A stretch of DNA of 64,000 bases from Isochrysis galbana (taxonomy: Eukaryota; Haptophyta; Isochrysidales; Isochrysidaceae): the NCBI GenBank assembly GCA_018136815.1, contig CM030940.1, positions 2,086,901 to 2,150,900 on the forward strand, written 5' to 3'. Numbering within the stretch: the stretch's first letter is position 1; every line of letters starts with the position of its first letter. A program made the position numbers and the translations under genes. Of this stretch, positions 32,104-42,352 are shown in pieces. The notes beneath the pieces are model-generated. The model was given only the letters and a program-made list of their open reading frames with translations. It ran no database searches and was not told the DNA's origin.

Positions 32104-32820
32104 TGTCGCATTCATCCTAGATGATGCGATTTCCAGGCTCTTGTTTCCAGGTCCTTCGCCGTGCGGCCACACGGTGAAGCTCAGGTACATCTAGGTTGGT
32201 AGGGTTCGTCCCTAGCGATCTAGAATTCGAGTTCTTGTTTCGTTCCTTCTAGCCTGTTTGTCAGGTCTAGATTCCAGGTTTCCTCCTTTCGGGTAATCTT
32301 GACCCAAAGGAGCCAGGTCGCATGTCACTCGCTGCGCGCTTGTCTCAGGCTCTCGAGTTACCTTGTGAAGGCTTGTTTAGCTTCTTGCAAGGCTTGTCGT
32401 TTCTTGTTAGGTTCCGGTTCTTTCTTGGGACCTGCTGACTTTCGTTGTTGTCCAGGCCTGTTCTTCGTAGGTTCTGCTTGGCCTGGTTAGGGTTTCGTTG
32501 AATCCCCGCGTTCGGCGTTTGGCGTTGGCGTTCGGAAACTTCCTCTCACATTCCCTAGGTCCGCTACCCTTGGCTTGTAGGTCCTTGCTTCTTTCTTCTC
32601 GGTCAAGGTTTTGGCGAGCGAGTCGGTTGCTCTAGCCGCTCGAGATTTGAGGTTTAATTTGCCATCTCCCCTTGGAGATCGGTGTAGGTTCGCTTCCTAG
32701 GTGAGGGAATCTTTCCCCTTGATGCAAGTTACATGCAAGCCTTGGCCCCTTTGGTGTTTCTTCCCCTTGGTTGCTACTCAGGGTTGTTCGTTAGAAGCGT
32801 CTAGAAGGTTCACGCTCAAC
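32104..32820 (+). mobile_element. Ty3/gypsy LTR shared by two tandem elements
   Basis: 717 bp, begins TGTCGCATTCATCC, ends TCACGCTCAAC. A polypurine tract lies on its left, as for a 3' LTR. On its right is GGCAAGATT, which also follows the LTR at 62729 and is read here as a primer-binding-like start of a leader, as for a 5' LTR. About 95% identical by eye to 16032-16750. Confidence 0.75.
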
Positions 32821-33665
32821 GGCAAGATTTATTCGGTCGTGAAGACATCTCGTTGCGATCTGTATCCAAAGTGATCGCCGTGGTCGCGCGACATGACGCT
32901 CCCCTTCGGACTCTCCGCTACGTGGGAAGTTACAACGGAGACACGCTCCGGCCGTCGCTGCGGAGTCTCTCTCTCTCTCGCTCTCTCTCTCCGTCTCTCG
33001 CGACGTGTTTGAGTTATCGGTGATTTGGGGTCGCGGTTGCTTGATAATTTGCTTTGTTTGGGTGAATGATTCCGGTGTGTTCGTGAGTCGGTGTATCCTG
33101 TTGTTCTCAGGCTCTTTGTCCGTCGTTGTTCGCTGTGTCGCTGCACTCAAGCAGCCTAGGCTCCCTCCCTGAGGGAAGAGTTCTTTGTAGGTCTAACAAT
33201 CTCTTAAAACCCAACACACTAGGGCCGCTAGGAGCGCCTCGCCGCCCCACAGTCCTTCGTTCGCCGTTCGTTCCCTGTCCATACACCCGAATGGGGTTGC
33301 CCGACCCAGTCCAGAATTTCATTCACCCGACTCCCGGTGGGGAGGAGGGACAAAGCGCCGCGCTAGCCGCCGGTGCCGCTCGCGACGGAGTGGCTCAGAG
33401 CCCTCCGGTAGCGCTCGACTCGACACCACCCCCAGTTGCCTGCCACCACCTCCCACAAGCCTCCTTCCACACTTCCGCGCCCTCCGTGCGTCGTACGTCG
33501 TGCGTCGATCACCATGCCCGTAGTCACCCCCGAGGAAAGCTCCATGAGCTCCCCACAAGAACCGCGTTCCGCGCTACCTGCCGGCGCGCCCTCGCAGGCA
33601 ATCTCCAAGAGTGAGATGAGCCTTGCTCTGACAGCTCGGCACTTGCACGACTGCGCGACTGCGTT
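32821..33665 (+). mobile_element. 5' leader and gag-start fossil of a second tandem gypsy element
   Basis: Leader of about 690 bp with a GA/CT patch (about 32965-33000) and GAATGATTCCGGTGTGTTCG, similar to the leader at 18385-18500. It is followed by MPVVTPEESSMSSPQEPRSA at 33513 (same start as 18734). It ends abruptly before the hAT scrap. Looks broken. Confidence 0.65.
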
Positions 33666-33767
33666 TTTATGAAAGAACGAGGTCGAGTTGCAAATGAAAG
33701 AGAGAGCAGATGTCGTTTCACAGCACCCCCCCACACCCCTTCTCTCTCTCCTCGCTCCTCGCTCGCG

Positions 33768-34025
33768 ATGGATTTCACGGTCGATCAGAGCGATGTACAC
33801 GACTTTACCACCAAGGTGTTGCGGTGGTGTGCGCTCAACCACACAAAGATCCCGACATGGGCATTGGGTGCTCGCATCATATTCTCATTAACTCCGAATT
33901 CGGCCGCATGCGAGCGTGTTTTCTCTCTTGTCCAATGTATGTTTGGTTCTCTGCAGACCACTGGTCTTGCCGATCAAATGCAAGCCGCACTCATGTTGCA
34001 GTACAATGATCGTGATGTGTGCTAA
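33768..34025 (+). mobile_element. hAT-type DNA transposon, C-terminal dimerisation-domain fragment
   Basis: From ATG 33768 (MDFTVDQSDVHDF) to TAA/TAG at 34023-34025, about 85 aa. WALGARIIFSLTPNSAACER with FSLVQCMFGSLQTTGLADQM and ALMLQYND fits the C-terminal hAT dimerisation region, where SAxxER(V)FS is the hallmark. The DDE catalytic part is absent, so this is a 5'-truncated remnant or a domesticated fragment. TAACTAAC tetranucleotide repeats follow at about 34055-34078. It lies directly after truncated gypsy sequence. Confidence 0.75.
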
Positions 34026-34499
34026 CTAAGTACTAAGTGCTTGAAGCTTGAAGTACTAACTAACTAACTAACTAACTCAACGCTATGCACTAACGCAACT
34101 ACTAGTGACTAGTGCATGAAGTTTTTTGCAGGGGATGGTGCGACACGGGCGCCTTGCGCGTGCACGGCCGATGTGGCTCTGAAACCGTTTTGGGGCGAAG
34201 GTCGTTTGCCTTCATTTGGTACCCCTCGTTTCCAAATACGCGATGCGGGGCCACCACGAGGGAGTCCCAATCCTAGGGGTGGGAGGGCGAGGGCTAGCAA
34301 CATCAAATACAAAAAAGCTCGGTCCTAGGACACCGGGCCGAGCTCACCATGAGGGCGCTCCTGCGAGCAAGGGGATGCATGGTTACTAGTGCGTGCGTGC
34401 GTGCCCCCCCCTCGATGAAAATTCCAGCGGCCTCCTCGTCACGCATGACGTGGCCGCCGCGCAGCCGCATGCAGGACCTCTCCTCATACTTGTCTGGAA

Positions 34500-34840
34500 A
34501 GGATCGATCGTCTTCAATGAGTGCATTGGATGTATACCGCACTCCTCGTGTGTCAGCTTGAACTTCTTTTCGATGTCGTAAAAGCTGTGGTACGGGTCAA
34601 TGTACCCCTGCTTCTTTTCGAGCATGAGGTAATGCCTACCGGTCTTATCAATGGCGTAGGGATACGGAAAGTCGTTCGCTCCTACAGGCGATACGAATGC
34701 GACGATCTCGTCGACGGCCTCAAATTCGAACACTTCGATGCCCACGAATACGTACTTGAGGTCGCCGATGTAGAAGAGCAAAGAGTTCCCTGCTGCCGCG
34801 TAGCAGGGGCGACTGTCAGTTTTGGGCGGTACCGCCGGTG
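34500..34840 (-). mobile_element. Fossil resembling a conserved giant-virus (NCLDV) hypothetical protein
   Basis: The minus strand encodes NSLLFYIGDLKYVFVGIEVF, EAVDEIVAFVSPVGANDFPY, PYAIDKTGRHYLMLE and DPYHSFYDIEKK. From memory this resembles a protein family of algal giant viruses with a ...FVSPVGNNDVPYPYA(V/I)D... core. I cannot search to confirm. It is truncated on at least one side by the gag/ORF1-like repeat and has no host-gene context. Treated as an old virus-derived insertion. Confidence 0.5.
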
Positions 34841-34899
34841 CCTCCGAAAAAAAACACTGTAACACTGTTCCTGTGTTTCACAGCATGTAGGGCTGCCAC

Positions 34900-35210
34900 C
34901 CACCATGGGGAGTCCTTGATGTGGAGGCAGGTCGCAGGTCGCAGGTCGGAGGAGGCAGGAGGCAGGAGGCAGAGCTAGACTCTGGCTCTGCTGGTCTGCA
35001 AGGAATAACAAGGCCGTGCTGCCTGTTCCTGTTCCCTGATTCTGTTGCTGTTGAGGAGGCGAGGTCCGGGGGGCCATGTCGACGTCGTTGTCGGGCGGGA
35101 AAGTGGAAAGTGGCTTGCGAGCGCTTTGGCTCCGGCGGCTTGGGGCTGGGAGGTGGGAGCGGTCGGCGCGCGGCGCGCGCTCCGTCCCTAAAAAACTATA
35201 ACAATAGTTT
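34900..35210 (-). mobile_element. Gag/ORF1-like repeat fossil, copy 2
   Basis: Same family as 2895-3527: minus-strand Pro/Gln-rich sequence (QGLPMVGGSPT, TSTWPPGPPQQQQNQGTGT) preceded by the palindrome AAACTATAACAATAGTTT at 35193-35210. Looks broken and short. Confidence 0.6.
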
Positions 35211-35858
35211 GTTTAAATACTAAATACTCACATTATATCGTATCTGCACTAACATTATACAAGCTTATATCATATCAGATCTAATCTTAGGTGTCAGGTT
35301 GGGATACTGCTTGACGTCCCATCACGACCGTATTCACGTATTCATAACACTATCACGCATTTATGATTATGATTATGACTTTTATTTGTATTTGTAATTT
35401 GACCTGGCGTCAGGTCTGACGTCATTGATGCCAGGTTGTATCAGGCCCCGTGGACATGATACCTGACTATAGGTTTGACAACCGGGAGGGGCGATGAAAA
35501 TAAAGCCATTCTTGATGGTGGTCCCTAGCGACGGCGAAGAGGTTCGAGACACACACATAGGTCCCACTCTTAACTCCTACCGGGGCTACTGAGCGACGAC
35601 TATACAACAAAACTCCCTCGGCCGAGGTGATTGCGATGAGGAGAGGATGGATGGAAGTGCTTGATGAGTAATATTTGAGTGAAAGTAGATTGAAGAGAGA
35701 GAGAGGATGAGAGAGAGTTCCCCACGGGGATGGAAGAGGAGAATATATAATACCGAGAGAGAGAGAGAGAGAGAGAGAGGCGGAGCAGCCGAGGGGGGGG
35801 GGGTAGAAGAGAGAGAGAAGGGGAGGACAGATAAGAGGAGAGAGGGAGTAGATGAGGG

Positions 35859-35893
<35 letters not shown>

Positions 35894-36174
35894 GAGAGAG
35901 AGAGAGAGAACGAGAGGGGCTCAGGTGCGGGCTTCCCCCCCCCCCCTCCCCCCTCCATTCTCCCCCAGGGAGACAGGGCGACAGGGAGACGGCGAGGAGG
36001 GAAGGAGGGGCGGGGCGCGGCCGGGGGCGAGTCGAGCTGGGGAGAGAGCGGTAGGCAGTGGACGAGGCGGAGGAAGGGGAAAGGGAAGCGAAAGAGAGGA
36101 CTCAGAGCTCGGCATCACTTAGCGCTTGCCCACCCCTCTCTTCCTCCTCCTCCTCTGCTTCCCTCGTGCCGCAG
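35211..36174. promoter_or_regulatory. Upstream region of the peroxiredoxin gene with GA tracts
   Basis: AT-richer sequence to about 35690, then GA-rich tracts at about 35690-35930 (several GAGAGA runs), a C-run at 35936-35950 and more purine-rich sequence to about 36100. On the coding strand the main tract is purine, like those before other host genes. No gene was recognised in the AT-rich half. Confidence 0.45.
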
Positions 36175-36727
36175 ATGGGCTTGACAACTGGAGAGCACGC
36201 GCCCGCGCTCTGCAACAGTAAGGGCGCGCCTCCACTCACCCACCTGGGCGAGCCAATCTCACTCGCCAGCTACGCCGGCAAGCGCGTGCTCATCTGGTTC
36301 TACCCTCGCGCCTCGACTGGAGGGTGAGCTGTAGCTGGCCTGGCACAGGCACACGCCCATTTCATAAATCGGCGCACCGGACGAACTGGTTCACCGACTC
36401 GTCCCACCGGGTCTCAGATGCACAGCGGAGGGAGTGGGCTTTCAAGGCCTACTTCCACAGTACGCCGAGAAGAATGTCAGCATCATTGGCTGCTCAAACG
36501 ACCCGGTGGAGAAGAACGCTGCGTTTGCGAAGGAGAACGGCTTCACCTTCCCGCTCATCTGCGACACTGACCTCGCCGTCAGCGTCGCCTACCATGCAGC
36601 ACCTGACGCCTCGGCGGGCAAGGCGAACCGTGTTGCTGTGCTCATCGGCGCGAATGGCCAAATCGAAGAGTACTTTGGTCAGGTGAACGCTCAGGAATTT
36701 CCCGCAGAGCTCCTCGCTAAGCTCTAG
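36175..36727 (+). CDS. Peroxiredoxin Q / BCP-type thiol peroxidase (2 exons)
   Basis: Exons 36175-36323 and 36418-36727, intron GT-AG 36324-36417, total 152 aa. Start ATG 36175 (MGLTTGEHAPALCNSKG). The peroxidatic Cys is created across the splice junction region: WFYPRASTGG-CTAEG, Cys51, with the conserved Pro/Thr environment altered to Ser-Thr-Gly-Gly. Thioredoxin-fold landmarks follow: VSIIGCSNDPVEKNAAFAKE, FTFPLICDTDLAVSVAYHAA, NRVAVLIGANGQIEEYFGQV. BCP-class enzymes usually carry a resolving Cys five residues after the peroxidatic one; here that position is Val56. Other cysteines are Cys13, Cys75 and Cys98, so resolution may use one of these or an external thiol (inference). It detoxifies hydroperoxides with thioredoxin. 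No transit peptide is visible. Confidence 0.88.
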
Positions 36728-38660
36728 GATTTGCGGAGCCATCAGCGTTTCGACAAATTCGGCCTTTGATGTCCACGTCGAAACTCGCGCTTGGAGGTAG
36801 AGCTGTGCTAAAATAGCGTTCGTTGCAATCGCGGTCCCGGAAGAAGAGGACGAAGTCCATGGGAGTCTTGGCTGACGAAGGTTTTGAGAACGCAATCAGC
36901 GCCCATAGCCAACGTGTCAATGCTGTTACGACATTTCTCCTCGCACGCGAGTTGTGGCCTGCATAAAAACAAGGCAGTCTTCCTCACTGTTCGTCTAATG
37001 CTGCAATCGTCGATCGAGAGTGTCCGCCCCTAGAAGCGGCAGCTAGCGTGCAATGTGTTGCGATGGTAGCCTGGTCACTCATTCTTTTCAACCACTATTT
37101 TCCACCTCCCCAGGATGTCCAAGGATTCCCCAGCCCCCCCCCCCCCCTCCTACCTGCCTCAGTATCTGCCCCCCAACTAAGTGCTTATTGTCGCGGGTAG
37201 GGAGGGTTCATACACCTCCTTCGTACTTTTCCCGCCTCTAGGTTTCCCCGCGCGACTCCCGCTCTCCGCCGTCACGCTCCGGTTGCCCTCCCCCCTCCTT
37301 GTGCCGCGCCCTCATTCCGTCCACTCCCGATAGGTTCGTCACCCTACGTCTCCGGGTTCCCTCCCCTTCCCCGTTTCCTCTGCCTCGCCGCTCCTCCCCT
37401 CTCCCCCTTCCCCGAGTGTTTTGTTTACGGTTAAAATGTTTTGTGCTACAATGTACCCCCCTGGGGTACGAAATCCATGGAATCGTACCCCTCTACCGGA
37501 TTTCCCCGCCATGGCGGCCCTCTCGGCCCAACGGTGGGCACCCGTTGCCCGATATCGGTGCGCAGCCCTCGGGCATAGATAGTGTCCCCTCAGTCCATCT
37601 GGCCGCGGAGGTTCGGAGCTCACCCATTGAGTCTCGTCAGAGCCGCCCAAAGTCGGGCACTCTGAGTGAGGTCCTCCATTGCTCCTCCCTCCCCCCCCGC
37701 GCGGACCCTCCGTCGTGAGCCGTCGCACGATGCCCGACACGCCTGCGGGAGTACCTCCCAGCTGACCCATGTCGCGGGCCACCGCACATGTCTAAGGTAC
37801 CAATCCTGCGACGACCAGAGCTCAGATGTTTTATTATTATTATACATCAGCCCTCCCACCTCCACACGTACCACAGCCACAGCTCCACTCCTCTCTCCAC
37901 ACTTATACTTGGTACGTCGCGATGGCGATGGAGCGCGCCGCCGCGACTCCCCTCTCGCCTTCGGGCCCCCCGCCGAGGGCGCCCCCCAAGTATCCATGGA
38001 GCAGCCGCTGTTGAAGCGGCCACGTCCACCCACCCAGGCCGAGCACGTGCGTGCGACTCCGGTCGCGCCACACGGCCCGTGGCCCCGGCCACACCACTCA
38101 TGGCAGCTATGCTGGCCTCCGCCCATGGGGGGCAGCAAGCTGATCGGCTGCGCAAACCCGTAGTCTTAAAGACTACCGGGTTGTCTGCCGGGGGGGGGGG
38201 GGGGAAGACAACGGAAAATGTCTGCCTCCTTTGCCGCCTTCTGAGCAACGGTTGAAGCCTCGCCGATCTTCCCCAAAGTTCGCTCCCTCCCCCCGAGGGT
38301 CTCCCCTGTCATCTCCCCGCTTGGGGTGCCCAGGTTTGCCCGCGCATATGACGGGGGTTAGCAGACTGCGCGTCATCGGCGGCGGGAGTCACGGGGCAGG
38401 CAAGGAGTGGAGTGGACGAGTCTTCGGCGCGCCCTCTGCGCCAGCGAAAACAATAAACGATATTTAAGAAGAACAGGACTGAAGTAAGCAGCCGACCGTG
38501 AAGACGCATACCACATATACGATCGGGAAGTGCTTGCCGCAACGGACGTAAAATGTCACGATAAGCGACAAGACGAATCGCCTATCGGTGTCAGGGGTGT
38601 ATGCATATGAACAGAACATGCGCCCCGCCACACTGCCCACATGACCTAGCATGCGCCTCC
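36728..38660. other. Intergenic, no gene seen
   Basis: Almost 2 kb with C-runs (about 37134-37147), a G-run (about 38190-38202) and a repeated TTATTATTAT patch (37830-37840). No open frame shows domain-like composition. A small perfect repeat GTAGTCTTAAAGACTAC forms a palindrome at about 38160-38176. Confidence 0.4.
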
Positions 38661-40824
38661 TTACTTCGCGGCGAGCCTGTTTCCGAACGGACGCAAACTG
38701 TCTTCGGAAACGACTTCTCTTCTCTGCACCAACTCCTTAAGCGACGTAGAATGGACCATGCTACACGCGCCCACAGCATCTATAGCTTGTCTCCTGCCCG
38801 TTTCTGTCGGCCTCGTGCTGCGACGGCTGGCGTTCGTCTCGGCGCGCTGCAACGCCGAGGTGTATAGCTGTTTGCGAGCCTCTCGCGGCAAGGACATTGC
38901 GACGGACGGCAGCGTCGTCAGACCCCTACTACCATTCACACCGGGCACTTCTTGCCGACGAACCATCCGAGAGCCCGGCAGCGCGGAGGCAACCATGGCT
39001 GACGTCGCAAAGTATTTATTCCGACGGTCACCCGACCTGGCACCCTGCGAAAGATGGCATAGGCAGAGTCTGGGGAGTTAGCATGCCGGGTAGGGACGAA
39101 AAAAGGGTATTGCGCTCCGGCTACTAACCTGCGATTCGCGTGCGGCGATGCGGATCGCCGCGGTGGTGGACTCGAGCGGCGAGATATGCGAAAGATATGC
39201 ATTGGGGTCGAAGATGCGCTCCATAGAGGCATCAATCAGCGCAAGGGTTGCTGCGGCGACAGCCCGGAGGGGGCGGGGCGTGAGAAGGCGGCGGTGGTGA
39301 GGGGGCTCTCGCCAGGAAGCACACGGCCCCAAACGAACGGGAGTAGGCGCATGCAGCATGTGCGTCGACCCCATGCTTCCCGATCAACAAAGCCACGCTG
39401 CGCACCTTCTCCCTCGACCGTTGTCCACCATTTGGGAAAGGCGTGGCGGAATAAGGCCTCCACTACCACGCGCATCAATAGAAGGAGCGCTGGCAACGAA
39501 AACAAGAGCGTCGTGCGACGGGCCTTCATCCGGTCGCGCGTTGCGTTGAAGTCTTGCTGGATGGTGCAATAGAGCGCGGCGAGCTGCTCCTCTGCAATCT
39601 GCCATCGGGCGAAGGGTATCTGAGCGACGCACACTTGTTGACTCAGCTCCGAACCACGCTCTATTTCAGAACCGTCCGAAGTCACAGCAGCCGGGGCGCG
39701 TCACGGCTACGGGTTGTCCGGTGAGATGGCAAGGAGTACACACCTCCTTCTGAGCGAGTGGCGCCAAGTGCGCCCAATAAAGGAAGAGTGCTACTAGGCC
39801 GATTAGCCTCGTCGATCTCTTCGACCTCAGCTCCTCGAGAGTAACTCGCATTGAAGCATCATCGAGACGTTCCCGTATCTTCTCAAAGGGGAAGTTCTGT
39901 GAAAATTCCATCTGTGAATGCGAAGACGCGACGGCGGCATCATTCAAAATAGCGATGGCCGCTTCTCCACGCACCTGACATCCACCACAAGACACCTTGG
40001 CGGCTATGATCGCGCGGGCTGGACACCTGCAGGGAAACGATCTCCTTGGTGCTGATCGATAAAGGCGTTTGGAGCTCTTGAAGCACCTCCTTCGGAGGAT
40101 AGTGCGAGAATTTGACAGGGTCGCGAGAGGAAAATCGCGCGGCAATGTCCGCGCGCTGGAACGCGGTCTCAGCATCTACGCTTAGATAGCTCTCGCTGTC
40201 CTCATCCATTGCATGTATCAACTGGTCAAGCGAGAGCTCAAGTTCGCTGCCTCCTGGCCGGTTGGTGCCGCCGCGGCTGGACGAATGCGCATTGATAGCA
40301 ATGCGAGCGGCGGCAGCGGGCCCTTGGCGCTTGAAGGGATACAAAAACCTATCCTGAGCCTCCGAAAACTGCATCGGGCCCTTAGGCGCGCGAGTAGCGC
40401 CGGCGACCACAGTCCTTTCCTTCTCATGCTCTGGGTCATCTTGGGCCCCTATGCTTTGAGGGGCGACGGGCTGAGGCACAAGCGGCTGGAGCAGCTTTTC
40501 CTGCAGCTCTTGTAGCGCACCACCGTGAGGAAGGTAAGAGATGGCCTTTCGTCCTCCAGCACCGTCGGCTGCCTCCGTCTGCGGCGTGATGAACACACAG
40601 TCAGCATTCCACCCCCTAGACTTCCAAGCGGTCGTGATCTTGCAATTCTCGATAGGCATCTCCCGGCGAGCCAGCGCCATGTTGAAGGGCGTGGGCGCAG
40701 CGCCGATGGACTCGAGGTACCGCACGTGGAACTCATTCGCCAGCTGTCGCTGCAGCAAAGCATCGGGCAACTCGAGAGGCCGCTCCTGCGGCTTGAGAGC
40801 GACGCCAAGCTTCTTTGCACCCAT
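38661..40824 (-). CDS. Uncharacterised protein with two predicted membrane segments (5 exons)
   Basis: Proposed exons on the minus strand: 40027-40824, 39744-39974, 39406-39619, 39129-39250, 38661-39044. All introns are GT-AG and the joined length is 1749 nt, an exact 582 codons plus stop; this phase agreement is the main support. Start ATG 40822-40824 (MGAKKLGVALKPQERPLELP). The N-terminal 120 residues are compact (LLQRQLANEFHVRYLESIGA, WKSRGWNADCVFITPQTEAA). A polar, Ala/Pro-rich middle follows. Hydrophobic segments lie at about 319-342 (TRLIGLVALFLYWAHLAPLA) and about 380-402 (TTLLFSLPALLLLMRVVVEA), with a loop of about 40 residues between them, suggesting a membrane hairpin. The last exon is the least certain; reading through at 39128 would stop at 39078 instead. 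I recognise no family. Confidence 0.6.
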
Positions 40825-41423
40825 TGGCCTTCCCGTCGCACCCTACCGCCTCCGTCCTGTCGTGATTCTATTCCCCTCTCCCGTTGTACCTGTCCGTCTT
40901 CCCCTCACTCTCTCGGCCTCTGTCCCTGCTTCCCGCTGTCACCCCCCCCTCTCTCTCTCGACCTTGCCCTGTCTTTCGCTTCTCTCCGTGTCCCTCTCTC
41001 CTCTCTCTCTCTCCCTCCGTCCGTGTCCCTTTCCCCCCCCTCGCTCTCTCTCTCCCCTTCTCCCTCTCTCTCTCTCTCTCTCCCCCTGAGTACTCTCTCC
41101 CCTTCCCTTCCCTTCCCTTCCCTTCCCCTCCGACGATGTGCTTTTCCTCCGCGGCGCAGCGGAGCGACAGCCGCAGCGCGATGAAACGGCCATACAATGG
41201 GGCACACTCCGTACTTTTAAATTCAAAGAGTTGCTAGTTGCTAGCACACATGTTCTCCCCAATCGAATTTTCCAATTTTGGCCACTTCACACTTCATCCG
41301 AGGGATTTTGCAGAGCTGAAACTCGGCTTGAAAGATGGTTGGAAGAGCGCACGGTGTTTCAACAATGGCGCCAACGCGAGAAAAACCCGCTGGTTTAGTT
41401 CGACTCCCCTGCAGTGAAAGAAG
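40825..41423. promoter_or_regulatory. CT-rich upstream region of the five-exon membrane protein gene
   Basis: From about 40870 to 41115 the plus strand is nearly all CT (TCTCTC, CCCTT and four TTCCC units near 41104-41125), that is GA-rich on the gene's coding strand. It is followed by unremarkable sequence to the small inverted-repeat element. Promoter role inferred from position. Confidence 0.4.
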
Positions 41424-41597
41424 CCTAGATGGGAAATACGTATTTACCAGTATGTGGCCACAGAGGCCAAATTCATATGTATTTTTGGCTGTATTTGAAG
41501 CGCGTCCTGGGTTGTAGGCCTCGACGCATGTAATTGAAACGTATTTGGCCGATTTGGCTGTATTTGCAGGCCCCAGCACCGTATTTCCCATCCAGGG
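41424..41597. mobile_element. MITE-like element, about 174 bp, with terminal inverted repeats
   Basis: The left end CCTAGATGGGAAATACG (41424-41440) is matched in inverse at the right end by CGTATTTCCCATCCAGGG (41580-41597) with one mismatch. The interior is rich in GTATTTG and TTTGGC units. A related, partial copy in the opposite orientation lies at 60225-60280 (AGGCCTACAACCCAGGAC block). No coding capacity. Likely a non-autonomous DNA transposon; the target duplication is not clear. Confidence 0.65.
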
Positions 41598-41869
41598 AAA
41601 GAAAAAGAAACTCCGCAAGGTGGTTTACTAGATGGCCGCTGCGACGGTGCGAGCGTGGCCCTTCCCTCTCGCCCCCCGCGCCCTCTCGCCCTCTTGCTTG
41701 ACCAGTGCCTTATAGCCCACACCTTGACGCCACTGTCCGGCCACCCCCACGCCCCACGTCCGCGACCCGCGCCCCGTGCCCCATGCCCATGCCTTTCCCT
41801 CAGCCCCTTGGCTCGTTGGTTGGCACCCCTGTGGATGCAAGATGCAAGGCGTGCAACCTGCCCCCGGTG

Positions 41870-42030
41870 GAGGGCGTGGTACTGGATGAAGGCAAGCCGT
41901 TTGTGCATCGGAGGGTTCTCGACCGCTACAAATGGAGCAGTAGCAGAGGCCATTGACTTGAAGACCCGAGCGGCCGGCGAATAAAGAGCGGCACGGCGGC
42001 GTTTGGGCTCTTGTGAAAGCCATTGACCGC
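41870..42030 (-). mobile_element. Fossil scrap of the same cytosine-methyltransferase family
   Basis: The minus strand encodes AARVFKSMASATAPFVAVEN followed by PPMHKR. It aligns with AARVFLAMASADAPFVAVEN and PRMH of the gypsy-borne domain at about 25770-25840. Only the motif VI neighbourhood is preserved. No reverse transcriptase or LTR is seen beside it, so it may be a broken piece of another element copy. Too short to date. Confidence 0.65.
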
Positions 42031-42352
42031 ATTGACTAAGGCAACGGCAAAGAGTTAGAGGTAGCGCGCAAAGTACAGCACAACGCACATTCAAAACATC
42101 CCTCCCTCCAAACGGGCCATCCGCAACATAGCTACTCCGTCCTTACCAAACTCATTCGATGGTCCACTTTCGATGGTCCACTTTCAACAGATTGTCATCT
42201 AATCGGAAAGGGCTCGTGCATGCATTCCGACCGTGTCTTAGTCATGAGATTGCTGCATGCTCGTGCGCACATACCGACACCGCTAAGAACTAGGCACAAC
42301 CACAAGCAGTAAGCAAACTGCCTTCCTTGTGATGTGCCACGGTGGCATAGGG
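42031..42352. other. Intergenic, no gene seen
   Basis: Contains a short direct duplication (GATGGTCCACTTTC at about 42160-42187). It forms the 3' flank of the glycosyltransferase gene. Confidence 0.4.
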
